From Pseudomonas marincola (GTDB taxonomy: Bacteria; Pseudomonadota; Gammaproteobacteria; Pseudomonadales; Pseudomonadaceae), in NCBI RefSeq assembly GCF_900116605.1, contig NZ_FPBC01000017.1, positions 1 through 64,000 of the forward strand: a stretch of DNA of 64,000 bases, read 5' to 3'. Under the pieces are notes generated by a model. That model ran no database searches and had not been told where the DNA came from. It worked only from the letters and a program-made list of their open reading frames with translations. This document shows positions 16,309-26,376 of this stretch, one piece after another. The position numbers were made by a program, and so were the translations under genes. Within the stretch, counting starts at the first letter, position 1. Every line of letters starts with the position of its first letter.

Positions 16309-16998
16309 TCACAGATCAGCGGCTTTGGTGCCGACCGAGTAGCGTTTTTCGAGGAAGCGCAGCGCTAACAGCGACACACTCGTGAGCACCAGATACAGCC
16401 CGGCAACGGCCAGGTAAAAGGTGAATGGCTCACGCGTGGCGTCAGCAGCACTCTTGGCCTTGAACATCATGTCTTGCAGGCCAACCACAGAAATCAGCGC
16501 AGTTGCCTTGGTCAATACCAGCCAGTTATTGGTGAAACCGGGGATTGCAAAGCGGATCATCTGCGGCACGAGGATTCTGAAAAACACCTTGGCCGAACTC
16601 ATGCCATACGCCATGCCCGCCTCGGACTGGCCCTTGGGGATCGCCATGAATGCACCGCGAAAGGTCTCGGACAGATAAGCCCCGAAGATGAAGCCCATGG
16701 TGAAGACGCCGGCCATGAACGGATTGATGTCGATGTAATCCTCATAGCCAAACATTGGGGCCAGACGGTTGACCATGTCCTGGCCGCCGTAAAAGATCAG
16801 CAGAATCAAAACCAGATCAGGAATCCCGCGCACAACTGTCGCGTAGGTTTCGCCGAGGAATGCCAGCCACTTGATGGGCGATAACCGAAAGGCTGCGCCC
16901 ACCAGCCCCAGAAACGTTGCGACTGCCATTGAAGTCAGCGCCAACACCAGGGTGAGCCAAGCTCCATCGAGAATGGTCGAACCATAGCCATTCAGCAT
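16309..16998 (-). CDS. aotQ: Arginine/ornithine ABC transporter permease (HisQ-like)
   Basis: Second permease, 229 aa. It opens MLNGYGSTILDGAWLTLVLAL, has the RGIPDLVLILLIFYGGQ segment, and an EAA loop (AGMAYGMSSAKVFFRILVPQMIRFAIP). It heterodimerises with AotM. 204 bp of non-coding DNA separate it from aotJ, a usual place for mRNA processing that lets binding protein exceed permease. Confidence 0.94.
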   Translation of the reverse strand: MLNGYGSTILDGAWLTLVLALTSMAVATFLGLVGAAFRLSPIKWLAFLGETYATVVRGIPDLVLILLIFYGGQDMVNRLAPMFGYEDYIDINPFMAGVFTMGFIFGAYLSETFRGAFMAIPKGQSEAGMAYGMSSAKVFFRILVPQMIRFAIPGFTNNWLVLTKATALISVVGLQDMMFKAKSAADATREPFTFYLAVAGLYLVLTSVSLLALRFLEKRYSVGTKAADL

Positions 16999-17202
16999 GC
17001 TCTGATTACCTCAAGCAAGCGCCAGACGGCGCCAGAGAACGGTCGGATTGACTGGCAGAGAGGCCAATCAAACAAAATTCGGGTGGGTAGAAGTCAGCCG
17101 GCAAACACTGCAATTGCCACGCAGTGCTGGAAAATGCCGGCCTGACGGCACCGCATTGAATGGGCTGCGCGTGCAAACACTGAGCCCACTCATGCGTAAC
17201 GC

Positions 17203-17982
17203 TTACTCGCCGTAAACGTCGAAATCGAAGTACTTGTCCTGCACTTCTTTGTACTTACCGTTGGCGCGAATGCCAGCGATTGCAGCAGTAATCTTGTCGG
17301 CCAGAGCGGTATCGCCCTTGCGTACTGCAATGCCTGCGCCTTCACCGAAGTACTTCTTCTCGTTGAAGTCCGGACCTACCAGCGCGAAGCCTTTACCGGC
17401 GTCGGTCTTGAGGAAGCCGTCGTCGATGTTGACAGCGTCAGCCAGCGTGGCATCCAGGCGGCCTGCAGTCAGGTCAAGGAAGATTTCGTTCTGCGAGCTG
17501 TAACGAACCACTTCAACACCGGCCGGGGCCAGTACGTCAGTTGCGTAACGGTCATAGATCGAGGCGCGCTGTACGCCGACTTTCTTGCCTTTGAGATCAG
17601 TCAACGGATCTTTGATCTCGGTGCCCGCTTTCATCGCCAGCTTGGCTGGGGTGTGATAGTACTTTTTCGAGAAGTCGACCGACTTCAGGCGGTCTTCGGT
17701 GATGGTCATCGAAGACAGTACAGCGTCGAACTTGCGAACTTTCAAAGCCGGGATCAGGCCGTCGAACTCTTGCTCGATCCACTTACACTTGACCTGCATC
17801 TCTTCACACAGGGCATTGCCGATGTCGTAGTCAAAACCGGTGATGTTGCCTTCCGGAGTTTTGAACGCAAACGGAGGGTAAGCCGCTTCAATACCAATGC
17901 GCAGGGTTTTGGCGTCTTCGGCCATGGCCATTGACGACAACACGGATAGCGCCAATGCGCCGAGAAGTGCAATCTTCTTCAT
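17203..17982 (-). CDS. aotJ: Arginine/ornithine periplasmic binding protein
   Basis: Secreted binding protein, 259 aa from the ATG at 17982 (AAGGAG 10 nt upstream; the longer frame would hide the signal peptide). Signal peptide MKKIALLGALALSVLSSMAMA-ED. The mature protein has TLRIGIEAAYPPFAFKTPEG, FDAVLSSMTITEDRLKSVDF and a D-D ligand loop, all typical of HisJ/ArgT/AotJ. First gene of the aot operon, downstream of an ArgR-type site. Confidence 0.95.
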   Translation of the reverse strand: MKKIALLGALALSVLSSMAMAEDAKTLRIGIEAAYPPFAFKTPEGNITGFDYDIGNALCEEMQVKCKWIEQEFDGLIPALKVRKFDAVLSSMTITEDRLKSVDFSKKYYHTPAKLAMKAGTEIKDPLTDLKGKKVGVQRASIYDRYATDVLAPAGVEVVRYSSQNEIFLDLTAGRLDATLADAVNIDDGFLKTDAGKGFALVGPDFNEKKYFGEGAGIAVRKGDTALADKITAAIAGIRANGKYKEVQDKYFDFDVYGE

Positions 17983-18153
17983 CTTGTGACTCCTTCGTAT
18001 GGGGGGCTTCGTTTGGCAGTGAATATGTGGCTTGTTTATCTGCATCCAGCCATGCATGAATTGTAGAGAGTCGCGACGCCTGTGCGCATTGCGCAGGCCA
18101 TAAACGGCTCAAGCTGGGTGAGCGGCATTCTATCGGCAGGCCGAAAGTCGATA

Positions 18154-18169
18154 TTTCCTCAATGCGACA
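18154..18169 (-). promoter_or_regulatory. ArgR-type binding site upstream of aotJ
   Basis: On the minus strand TGTCGC-N8-AA (18169 to 18154), which matches the half-site pattern known for Pseudomonas ArgR. It lies about 170 bp upstream of the aotJ start. P. aeruginosa aot is ArgR-activated by arginine. Confidence 0.5.
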
Positions 18170-18458
18170 AGTAATTACAAAAGGGTCTAGGCGCCCGCGA
18201 GGGCTTATTGACAGAAGCAGGCGAACGTGCTTCCAGAAACATCAAGCATAACCTATTAACAAGGCAACTATCACGCCAACATTCACAGACCGCAGTAATG
18301 ATGCGGCCTATGCCTGCAAAATCATTTTAGAGCACGCCCCATATTGTCGCAAGCCGGGGCAAAGTGTTCCATTTTGGCCCACCCGTTTCAGGCCTTTGTT
18401 ACCTAACAGCCGCCTAACCGCACGAGCTCAGTCCGAGCCAGGCAACCCCGGAAACAAC

Positions 18459-18484
18459 AACGCCCGACTCAAGAGCCGGGCGTT
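18459..18484 (-). terminator. Terminator of acsA
   Basis: Stem AACGCCCGACTC / GAGCCGGGCGTT with one mismatch and an AA loop, followed on the minus strand by TTGTTGTTT; 19 bp past the acsA stop. Confidence 0.75.
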
Positions 18485-18502
18485 GGTTTAATCAGGATGT
18501 GA

Positions 18503-20464
<1,962 letters not shown>

Positions 20465-20545
20465 CAAAATCACCTCAATCTGAGAATGGATTAGTTATTT
20501 TTATATGCCCCATTGTGTGACCAACAGCCACACGGCAGGCCATTC

Positions 20546-20577
20546 GACCATGGTCTTAACGGACTTAGACCATGGTC
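20546..20577. promoter_or_regulatory. Twin palindromes GACCATGGTC before acsA
   Basis: Two identical 10-bp perfect palindromes at 20546-20555 and 20568-20577, 22 bp centre to centre (two helical turns), 82-113 bp upstream of the acsA start. This is the arrangement of a tandem dimer operator. In gammaproteobacteria acs is activated by the CrbS/CrbR (MxtR/ErdR) two-component system, making its response regulator a candidate binder. Confidence 0.5.
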
Positions 20578-20635
20578 GCGCCAGAGGTTTAACCATCAGA
20601 AATTTTTTGTAACGCAGGGCGCGCCACTCGCACAA

Positions 20636-20687
20636 GCAAAAATGACAACGCGGGCATGGTTTAGCCTGCCCGCGTTGTCATTTTTGC
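20636..20687 (-). terminator. Strong terminator after dctM (symmetric)
   Basis: Perfect 21-bp stem GCAAAAATGACAACGCGGGCA / TGCCCGCGTTGTCATTTTTGC with a 10-nt loop. Flanking A and T runs make it functional in either direction. It separates dctM from the acsA promoter, so acsA is a separate unit. Confidence 0.88.
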
Positions 20688-20705
20688 AAGTTGCTATTCA
20701 AGCGG

Positions 20706-21989
20706 TCAGTTCATGCCCAGCCAGTTAGGCAGCGCCATTGAAACAGCCGGAATATAGGTAATCACCATCAGGAAGCCGAGCAGCAGCATCAGCCACGGCC
20801 AGGCAGCGCGGATAACCTGAGTCAGCGGCATGCCGGTCACCGCCGAGGTCACGAACAGGTTCAGGCCCACCGGCGGGGTTATCAAACCGATCTCCATATT
20901 CACCACCATGATGATGCCCAGATGGATCGGGTCGATGCCCAGCTCCACCGCAATCGGAAACAGGATCGGCGCCAGGATCAGGATGATCGCCGAAGGCTCC
21001 ATGAACGCACCGGCTATCAACAGCACGATGTTCACCACCAGCAGGAACTGCCACGGCTGCAGGCCGGCTTCGATCACCCACGCGGTGATGGTCTGCGGGA
21101 TTTGCTCGGTGGTCAGTACGTGAGCAAACAGCATGGCGTTGGCAATGATGAACATCAGCATGATGGTCAGCTTGCCGGAGTCGAGCAGCACTTTCGGGCA
21201 TTCGCGGAAGGTCAGGTCTTTATAGACAAACAGCGCGACAAAGCCTGCGTACACCGCGGCTACGGCGGCAGCCTCGGTCGGGGTGAACATGCCCGAGTAG
21301 ATCCCGCCGAGAATCACTACCATCAAAAGCAAGCCCCAGATGGCCTTGCGCGCAGCCGTGAGGAACTCGCGTACGGTGGCACGCGGCTGTGCAGGCAGAT
21401 TCATTTTGCGCGCGACAATGTAAATCGCCAGCATCAACGCAAGCCCCAGCAACAGACCCGGAATAACCCCGGCCATGAACAGCTTGCCGACCGATTGCTC
21501 GGTTGCAGCGGCGTAGACCACCATCACGATCGACGGCGGAATCAGAATGCCCAGCGTACCGGCGTTACACACGATACCGGCGCCGAACGCCTGTGGATAA
21601 CCCGAGCGCACCATGCCGGCAATCGCAATCGAACCAACTGCCGCAACGGTGGCAGGCGATGAACCAGACAACGCGGCGAACAGCATGCACGCCATAACGG
21701 CCGAAATAGCCAGACCGCCACGGATGTGGCCGACGCAGGCGTTGGCAAAGTCGATCAGGCGCTTGGCCACGCCGCCGGTGGTCATGAATGCGCCGGAGAG
21801 CAGGAAGAACGGAATCGCCAGCAGCGTGTAGTGCTCGGAGGTTTCAAACAGCTTGATGGCCAGCGAACGGACCGAGTCCGGGCTGAACAACATAATCGTC
21901 ACCGAACCGGCGAGGCCCAGCGAAACCGCAATCGGCACGCCGATGAACATCAGCACGAACAGCGCGGCAAACAGAAACAGAATGGTCAT
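20706..21989 (-). CDS. dctM: TRAP transporter large permease (DctM)
   Basis: Large membrane subunit of a tripartite ATP-independent transporter, 427 aa with about 12 helices. Starts MTILFLFAALFVLMFIGVPIAVSLGLAG; conserved segments include ALSGSSPATVAAVGSIA and NMEIGLITPPVGLNLFVTSA. Its ATG overlaps the dctQ stop (TAATG), so the two are translationally coupled. It is the only DctM in the window, although two different DctP proteins are encoded at 22906 and 27549. Confidence 0.95.
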   Translation of the reverse strand: MTILFLFAALFVLMFIGVPIAVSLGLAGSVTIMLFSPDSVRSLAIKLFETSEHYTLLAIPFFLLSGAFMTTGGVAKRLIDFANACVGHIRGGLAISAVMACMLFAALSGSSPATVAAVGSIAIAGMVRSGYPQAFGAGIVCNAGTLGILIPPSIVMVVYAAATEQSVGKLFMAGVIPGLLLGLALMLAIYIVARKMNLPAQPRATVREFLTAARKAIWGLLLMVVILGGIYSGMFTPTEAAAVAAVYAGFVALFVYKDLTFRECPKVLLDSGKLTIMLMFIIANAMLFAHVLTTEQIPQTITAWVIEAGLQPWQFLLVVNIVLLIAGAFMEPSAIILILAPILFPIAVELGIDPIHLGIIMVVNMEIGLITPPVGLNLFVTSAVTGMPLTQVIRAAWPWLMLLLGFLMVITYIPAVSMALPNWLGMN

Positions 21990-22618
21990 TATTTTTGCGC
22001 CTCGTGTTCTTTCAGTTTCAGCGCATCGGCGGCTTCATCAGCCAGGCCGAGGCCGGTCTGCTCGTTACGCAGAATTCGCACGAAGATTTCGAAGAAACGG
22101 ATAAATACCATCGCGTAGCCAAACGGTACGATGGCCGCGATGTGCCACTGTTTGATGCCGTAGTGACCGAGGTCTTCTGCACCAATACCGGCTGTGAACA
22201 AGGCTTCGACCCAGTCAAAGCTGCCGGCTGCGATCATGCCGGCGTAGGTCAGGCAGGCGATGCAGGCAATGATTCCAATGCAACGCTGAATGGGCCGCGG
22301 CGCCAGTTTTACCAGCGCATCGACGCCGATATGGCCTGCGGTGCGCACACCGTAAGCCAGACCAAAAAAGATCAGCCAGGCAAACAGCGCTTTGGTCAGC
22401 GCAATGCTCCAGGTCATGGCCTGGGCCATGCCGAGAATATGATCGCCAATCGAAAACAGGCTCTCACTTGCACCTTGCCAGTGGTCTGCCCAGCTGTAGA
22501 ACAAGGTGTAGAGGTTATTGAGGATCACGTAGGTAAACGTGACCAGAGTCATGGCACCCAACAGAAAGGCGATAAAACCTTCCTCGAAATGATTCCATGC
22601 ACGCAGCATAAAGCTCAC
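21989..22618 (-). CDS. dctQ: TRAP transporter small permease (DctQ)
   Basis: Four-helix small membrane subunit, 209 aa. AGGAG supports the GTG start at 22618 over the internal ATG at 22609. The segment FGLAYGVRTAGHIGVDALVKLAP is the typical DctQ motif. It is longer than the shortest DctQ proteins because of an extended loop between helices 1 and 2 and a charged C-terminal tail. A 287-bp gap separates it from dctP upstream, unusually long within a TRAP operon. Confidence 0.92.
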   Translation of the reverse strand: MSFMLRAWNHFEEGFIAFLLGAMTLVTFTYVILNNLYTLFYSWADHWQGASESLFSIGDHILGMAQAMTWSIALTKALFAWLIFFGLAYGVRTAGHIGVDALVKLAPRPIQRCIGIIACIACLTYAGMIAAGSFDWVEALFTAGIGAEDLGHYGIKQWHIAAIVPFGYAMVFIRFFEIFVRILRNEQTGLGLADEAADALKLKEHEAQK

Positions 22619-22905
22619 GGGCCGATCTCCTGATTATCTTGTTATTGGTTTAAACCTTGGAAGCGCTGGGACTCTAACCCAGCACTCAAGGCCGCGACAT
22701 TCACCATTGATAAATGCCGGATTCGTCACTGCCTAATGAGTGTTTTTGGGCCTGGCAAAGCAGGCACAAGCAGCGAATAAAGCAGGCCCCGACCATAAAC
22801 ACAGCTTATTGAGCAGCCTGCGTGGGGCCATCAATAGCCTGCTATGGGTCGGCGCCTGTAAACAGGAAGACGACCGCTGCCGCAGCAACGGCCGTGAAGG
22901 TGCGT

Positions 22906-23913
22906 TTATTGCGCCTGGTTCGCGGCCTGAGCAGCCTCGATCACGTCAGCGCCGATATCAGCCTCAAACTTCTTCCACGCCGGGCGCACGGCATCACGCC
23001 ACGCATCGCGTTGCTCTGGGGTCAGTTTGATCATCTCGACCTTGCCGGAAGCAATGATCGCTTGTTTGGCTTTCTCGTTAACGTCGGCCGCCTGCTTGTT
23101 CACCTCAGTGGTGACCTCGGCAACAATCTCTTCCAGCTGGCTGCGAATATCTGCAGGCAAGCTGTTCCAGAACTTGGTATTGGTGATCAGTACATAGTTG
23201 CCGATGGCGTGATCGGATTCGATCATGTACTTCTGCACTTCAAAGAACTTCTGGCTGTAAATATTCGACCAGGGGTTGTCCTGGGCGTTGACCACACCGG
23301 TCTGCAGGCCCTGATAAATCTCAGCGAAAGACATCTTGCGCGGCACTGCACGCAAGGCGCTGTATTGCGCGGCTTGCAAATCCGAAGGCTGTACGCGGAA
23401 CTTCAAACCACGCGCATCGCTGGGCTTGATCAGCGGTTTATTGGCGGTCAATTGGCGCATGCCGTTGAGCCAGAAGGCCAGACCGGTAATGCCTTTGTCT
23501 TCCATCGACTTGAGCATCGCCTTGCCCTTGTCGGAGTTCTGGAAGCGTTGCGCTGCTGCCATGTCGTTGAACAGGAACATCATGTCGAACAACTGCAGTT
23601 GCTTGGTGTACTGCTCAAGCTTGGACGGCGCCGGCGCGAGCATTTGCACCTCGTTGAGCATCAGCGCTTCCATTTCCTTGCCGTCACCGTACAGCGAAGA
23701 GTTGGCGTAAACCTGAACCTCAACTTTGCCGGACAGGCGCTCGTCGACGAGCTTCTTGAATAGCAGCGCGCCTTGGCCTTTCGGCGTGTTATCAGCAGTG
23801 ATGTGGGAAAATTTGATCAGGATTGGGTCTGCGGCCTGAGCAGCCACTGCGCCAAACAGGGCGATACCGGTGGCAAGACTGAGTAAGGCGCGACGGACAG
23901 ACGGATACTTCAT
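22906..23913 (-). CDS. dctP: TRAP dicarboxylate-binding protein DctP, copy 1
   Basis: Periplasmic substrate-binding protein, 335 aa. Signal peptide ends AAQA-AD after MKYPSVRRALLSLATGIALF. Motifs: ADNTPKGQGALLFKKLVDER, SSLYGDGKEMEALML, GLKFRVQPSDLQAAQ (the Arg that salt-bridges a substrate carboxylate), QDNPWSNIYSQKFFEVQKYM. It is an obvious paralog of the protein at 27549-28553, but the substrate-proximal segments differ (RVQPSDLQ versus RVQASAVL, AQDNPWSN versus GTENTWSN), suggesting a different ligand. It reads toward dctQM and belongs to the inner module with the LysR gene at 24039. Confidence 0.93.
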   Translation of the reverse strand: MKYPSVRRALLSLATGIALFGAVAAQAADPILIKFSHITADNTPKGQGALLFKKLVDERLSGKVEVQVYANSSLYGDGKEMEALMLNEVQMLAPAPSKLEQYTKQLQLFDMMFLFNDMAAAQRFQNSDKGKAMLKSMEDKGITGLAFWLNGMRQLTANKPLIKPSDARGLKFRVQPSDLQAAQYSALRAVPRKMSFAEIYQGLQTGVVNAQDNPWSNIYSQKFFEVQKYMIESDHAIGNYVLITNTKFWNSLPADIRSQLEEIVAEVTTEVNKQAADVNEKAKQAIIASGKVEMIKLTPEQRDAWRDAVRPAWKKFEADIGADVIEAAQAANQAQ

Positions 23914-24038
23914 GGGGAGCTCCTATTATTTTTGTCTGAGCGTTGAAACGGCGAACACCCAGTAACAGGAACTCAGCGCTTCATCGACGGCTGGACTCTA
24001 ACGCGCCGGTAGCACAACTGAAATTCGCATTTGAGGAA

Positions 24039-24974
24039 TCAAGCCTTCGGCATTGACGAAGGCAAAGCCAATTCGCCAGCGCGTGCCTCACTGCTGCTCA
24101 GGTGTTCGAGCATCTGCCTGGCCGTGACAGAGAGCGCATCAACACTGCGCACGGCAATCTTCATCTCACGCCGCGCCCAGTCATCACTGAGGTTCACCAC
24201 CTGCACATTGAGCGCAGGCAAATAGGTGCGCACGGCAATCTCTGGCAACACACCAATGCCCATACCGGTGTGGATCATCCTGCAGATCGCCTCAAAGCTG
24301 CGCACCTGAATACGCAAGCGCAGCGACACCCCAAGGTGGTGCACCGAGTGTTGCAGCAAACTGTGCAGGGAGGCGTCTTGCTGCAAGCCAATAAAGTCAT
24401 AACCGACCGCATCGCGCAGAGCGACGCAACCGCGCGAAGCCAGTGGATGATCGCGCGGCGTGACCAGCACCAGCTGATCATGGCGATAGCTGAAAACCTG
24501 TAAATCCTCGGCCGGCACGTGCCCTGCGAAGATGCCGATGTCGGTCAGACCCTCACGCACGGCGCGAATGGTTTCGCTGCTGACGCGTTCCTCAAGGTCG
24601 ATTTTCACCTGCGGATGCAAGTGGGTGAACGTGCTCAAGTCTTCGGGCAGGAACTCAATCACGGCCGAGGTGTTAGCGTGAATTCGCACATGCCCTTTGA
24701 CCCCGTCACTGAACTCGCTGAGGTCGGCATTCATTTGCTCGATGTTGTCCATCACATTGCGCGCATGGTGCAGCAGCGCATGCCCGGCGGGCGTCAGTTC
24801 AACGCCCTTGGGCTGTCGATAGAGCAAAGTGATACCCAGCTGGCTTTCGAGGTCGCTGACGCGCTTACTCACAGCAGCCAGGGCCAGATGCTCACGCTCG
24901 GCGGCCTTGGTCAGGCTGCGCTCATCGGCAATCGCAATAAAGATTTTCAGCGTTACAAAGTCGATACGGCGCAT
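24039..24974 (-). CDS. LysR-type regulator of the inner catabolic module
   Basis: LTTR of 311 aa from the ATG at 24974, which has a strong AAGGAGGG site; the reading frame upstream lacks one. N-terminal winged helix LKIFIAIADERSLTKAAERE...VSKRVSDLESQLG, then an effector domain. It is clearly paralogous to the regulator at 34320: both share the blocks EFLPE, (I/L)RIQV-SFEAICRM and GIG(V/I)(L/I)PE. It is divergent from the CoA-transferase/lyase pair at 25165-27309, with a T-N11-A dyad between, so it is the probable activator of that pair and perhaps of dctP-dctQM. Confidence 0.9.
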   Translation of the reverse strand: MRRIDFVTLKIFIAIADERSLTKAAEREHLALAAVSKRVSDLESQLGITLLYRQPKGVELTPAGHALLHHARNVMDNIEQMNADLSEFSDGVKGHVRIHANTSAVIEFLPEDLSTFTHLHPQVKIDLEERVSSETIRAVREGLTDIGIFAGHVPAEDLQVFSYRHDQLVLVTPRDHPLASRGCVALRDAVGYDFIGLQQDASLHSLLQHSVHHLGVSLRLRIQVRSFEAICRMIHTGMGIGVLPEIAVRTYLPALNVQVVNLSDDWARREMKIAVRSVDALSVTARQMLEHLSSSEARAGELALPSSMPKA

Positions 24975-25058
24975 GGCAACGGCCCTCCTTGTGCGTGGTT
25001 CGACAACGGCATGCGGGCAAACATGCTGGTCTGATCGGGACAAGGCTCTCACAAAAGC

Positions 25059-25077
25059 ACTTCGCGGGATACGAAGT
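25059..25077. promoter_or_regulatory. LysR-type dyad in the divergent promoter
   Basis: ACTTCG-N7-CGAAGT, containing T-N11-A (T25062, A25074), between the LysR gene and the CoA-transferase. A perfect palindrome TTGATTAATCAA follows at 25086-25097. Positions suit a recognition plus activation site pair for the downstream plus-strand promoter. Confidence 0.55.
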
Positions 25078-25164
25078 CAGGCTTGTTGATTAATCAATTG
25101 TTCGAAGCCCGGAGCTGAGTAATTCTGCAGCCATAACGATAAGGCAACTCGGTTGAGGCACCCC

Positions 25165-26367
25165 ATGACAGAATTGAATGTGAGTCCGATGGCGCTGCAA
25201 GGTTTGAAAGTGGTTGAGATGGGGCAGCTGATCGCCGGCCCATTCGCCAGCAAACTCCTCGGCGAGTTTGGCGCACAAGTGATCAAGATCGAACCGCCTA
25301 AGGTCGGCGACCCACTGCGCAAGTGGCGCAAAATCAAAGACGGCACCTCACTCTGGTGGCACGTGCAGTCACGCAACAAACAGTCGCTCACGCTCAACCT
25401 TAAAGAGCCGGAAGGTCAGGACATCGTACGCAAGCTGATCAGCGAGGCGGATATTCTGATTGAGAACTTCCGCCCCGGCGCACTTGAAGGCTGGGGCCTT
25501 GGCTGGGAGCAGCTTTCGGCCATCAACCCCAAACTGATCATGCTGCGCATTTCAGGTTACGGCCAGACCGGCCCATACCGCGACTTGCCAGGCTTTGGCG
25601 TTATCGGCGAAGCCATGGGCGGGCTGCGGCATTTGTCGGGTTATCCGGGGCAAGCGCCAGTGCGCGTCGGCATCAGCATCGGCGATTCGCTGTCATCGCT
25701 GTATGGCGTTATCGGTATTTTGCTGGCGCTGCAAGAGCGTCAACGCAGCGGTCTGGGCCAATACATTGATGTGGCGCTGTACGAGTCGGTGTTCGCCATG
25801 ATGGAAAGCCTGATTCCCGAATACGACGCCTTTGGCTATGTACGCGAACCCGCCGGCAGCGCCCTGCCCGGCATCACGCCATCCAACTCCTACCCGTGCA
25901 ACGACGGCAGTTATGTGCTGATCGCAGGCAACGGCGACAGCATCTACAAGCGCTTGATGCTGCTGATTGAGCGTGCCGACCTCGCCAATGATCCGCGCCT
26001 TGAGCATAACGACGGACGCAGCGAACACGCCGCCATGATCGACGAGGCGATTGCTCAATGGACCTCCCAGCGCAGCCGCCAGCAAGTGCTCGATGCACTC
26101 AATGAGGCCCGCGTTCCGGCCGGTTTCCCATACACCGCTGCCGACATCGTCAGCGACCCGCACTATCTCGCGCGCAACATGATCGAGACCGTGCAAACCG
26201 CCGCTGGCCCGTTGAAGGTCCCTGGCGTATTACCCAAATTAAGCCGCACACCGGGCCGCATCGGCACTGGCGGTCCGGCACTTGGCGAGCATACCGATGA
26301 TGTATTGGCAGGCCTGGGCCTGACCGATGAGCAGCGTCAGGGCTTGCGCGAACGCGGCATTATTTAA
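25165..26367 (+). CDS. Class III (CaiB/BaiF) CoA-transferase, inner module
   Basis: Predicted CoA-transferase of 400 aa, starting at ATG 25165 with GAGG upstream. Class III motifs: VVEMGQLIAGPFASKLLGEFGA, RNKQSLTLNLKEPEG, ENFRPGALEGWGL, ISGYGQTGPYRD, and the nucleophile Asp174 in GISIGDSLSS. It resembles succinyl-CoA:dicarboxylate CoA-transferases more than the second copy at 29527, with which it shares the fold but has quite different sequence. It is followed after 9 bp by an HMG-CoA-lyase-like gene, so it should activate an acid whose thioester is then cleaved. Candidates are 3-hydroxy-3-methylglutarate or a citramalate enantiomer; not decidable here. Confidence 0.9.
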   Translation: MTELNVSPMALQGLKVVEMGQLIAGPFASKLLGEFGAQVIKIEPPKVGDPLRKWRKIKDGTSLWWHVQSRNKQSLTLNLKEPEGQDIVRKLISEADILIENFRPGALEGWGLGWEQLSAINPKLIMLRISGYGQTGPYRDLPGFGVIGEAMGGLRHLSGYPGQAPVRVGISIGDSLSSLYGVIGILLALQERQRSGLGQYIDVALYESVFAMMESLIPEYDAFGYVREPAGSALPGITPSNSYPCNDGSYVLIAGNGDSIYKRLMLLIERADLANDPRLEHNDGRSEHAAMIDEAIAQWTSQRSRQQVLDALNEARVPAGFPYTAADIVSDPHYLARNMIETVQTAAGPLKVPGVLPKLSRTPGRIGTGGPALGEHTDDVLAGLGLTDEQRQGLRERGII

Positions 26368-26376
26368 GGAATCGTG

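Larger units (their letters stand above)
17983..18502. other. Intergenic region between aotJ promoter and acsA 3' end
   Basis: 520 bp without a credible gene. It contains an ArgR-type site (18154-18169), leader sequence for aotJ, and the acsA terminator (18459-18484). Nothing else recognisable. Confidence 0.7.

Noticed and set aside
18345..18350. Second ArgR half-site (TGTCGC on plus)
   Set aside because: The N8-AA extension is missing and it is more than 360 bp from aotJ.
22750..22829. Attenuator hairpin between dctP and dctQ
   Set aside because: GGCCCC/GGGGCC arms are 33 bp apart and no U-tract follows; too weak to call.
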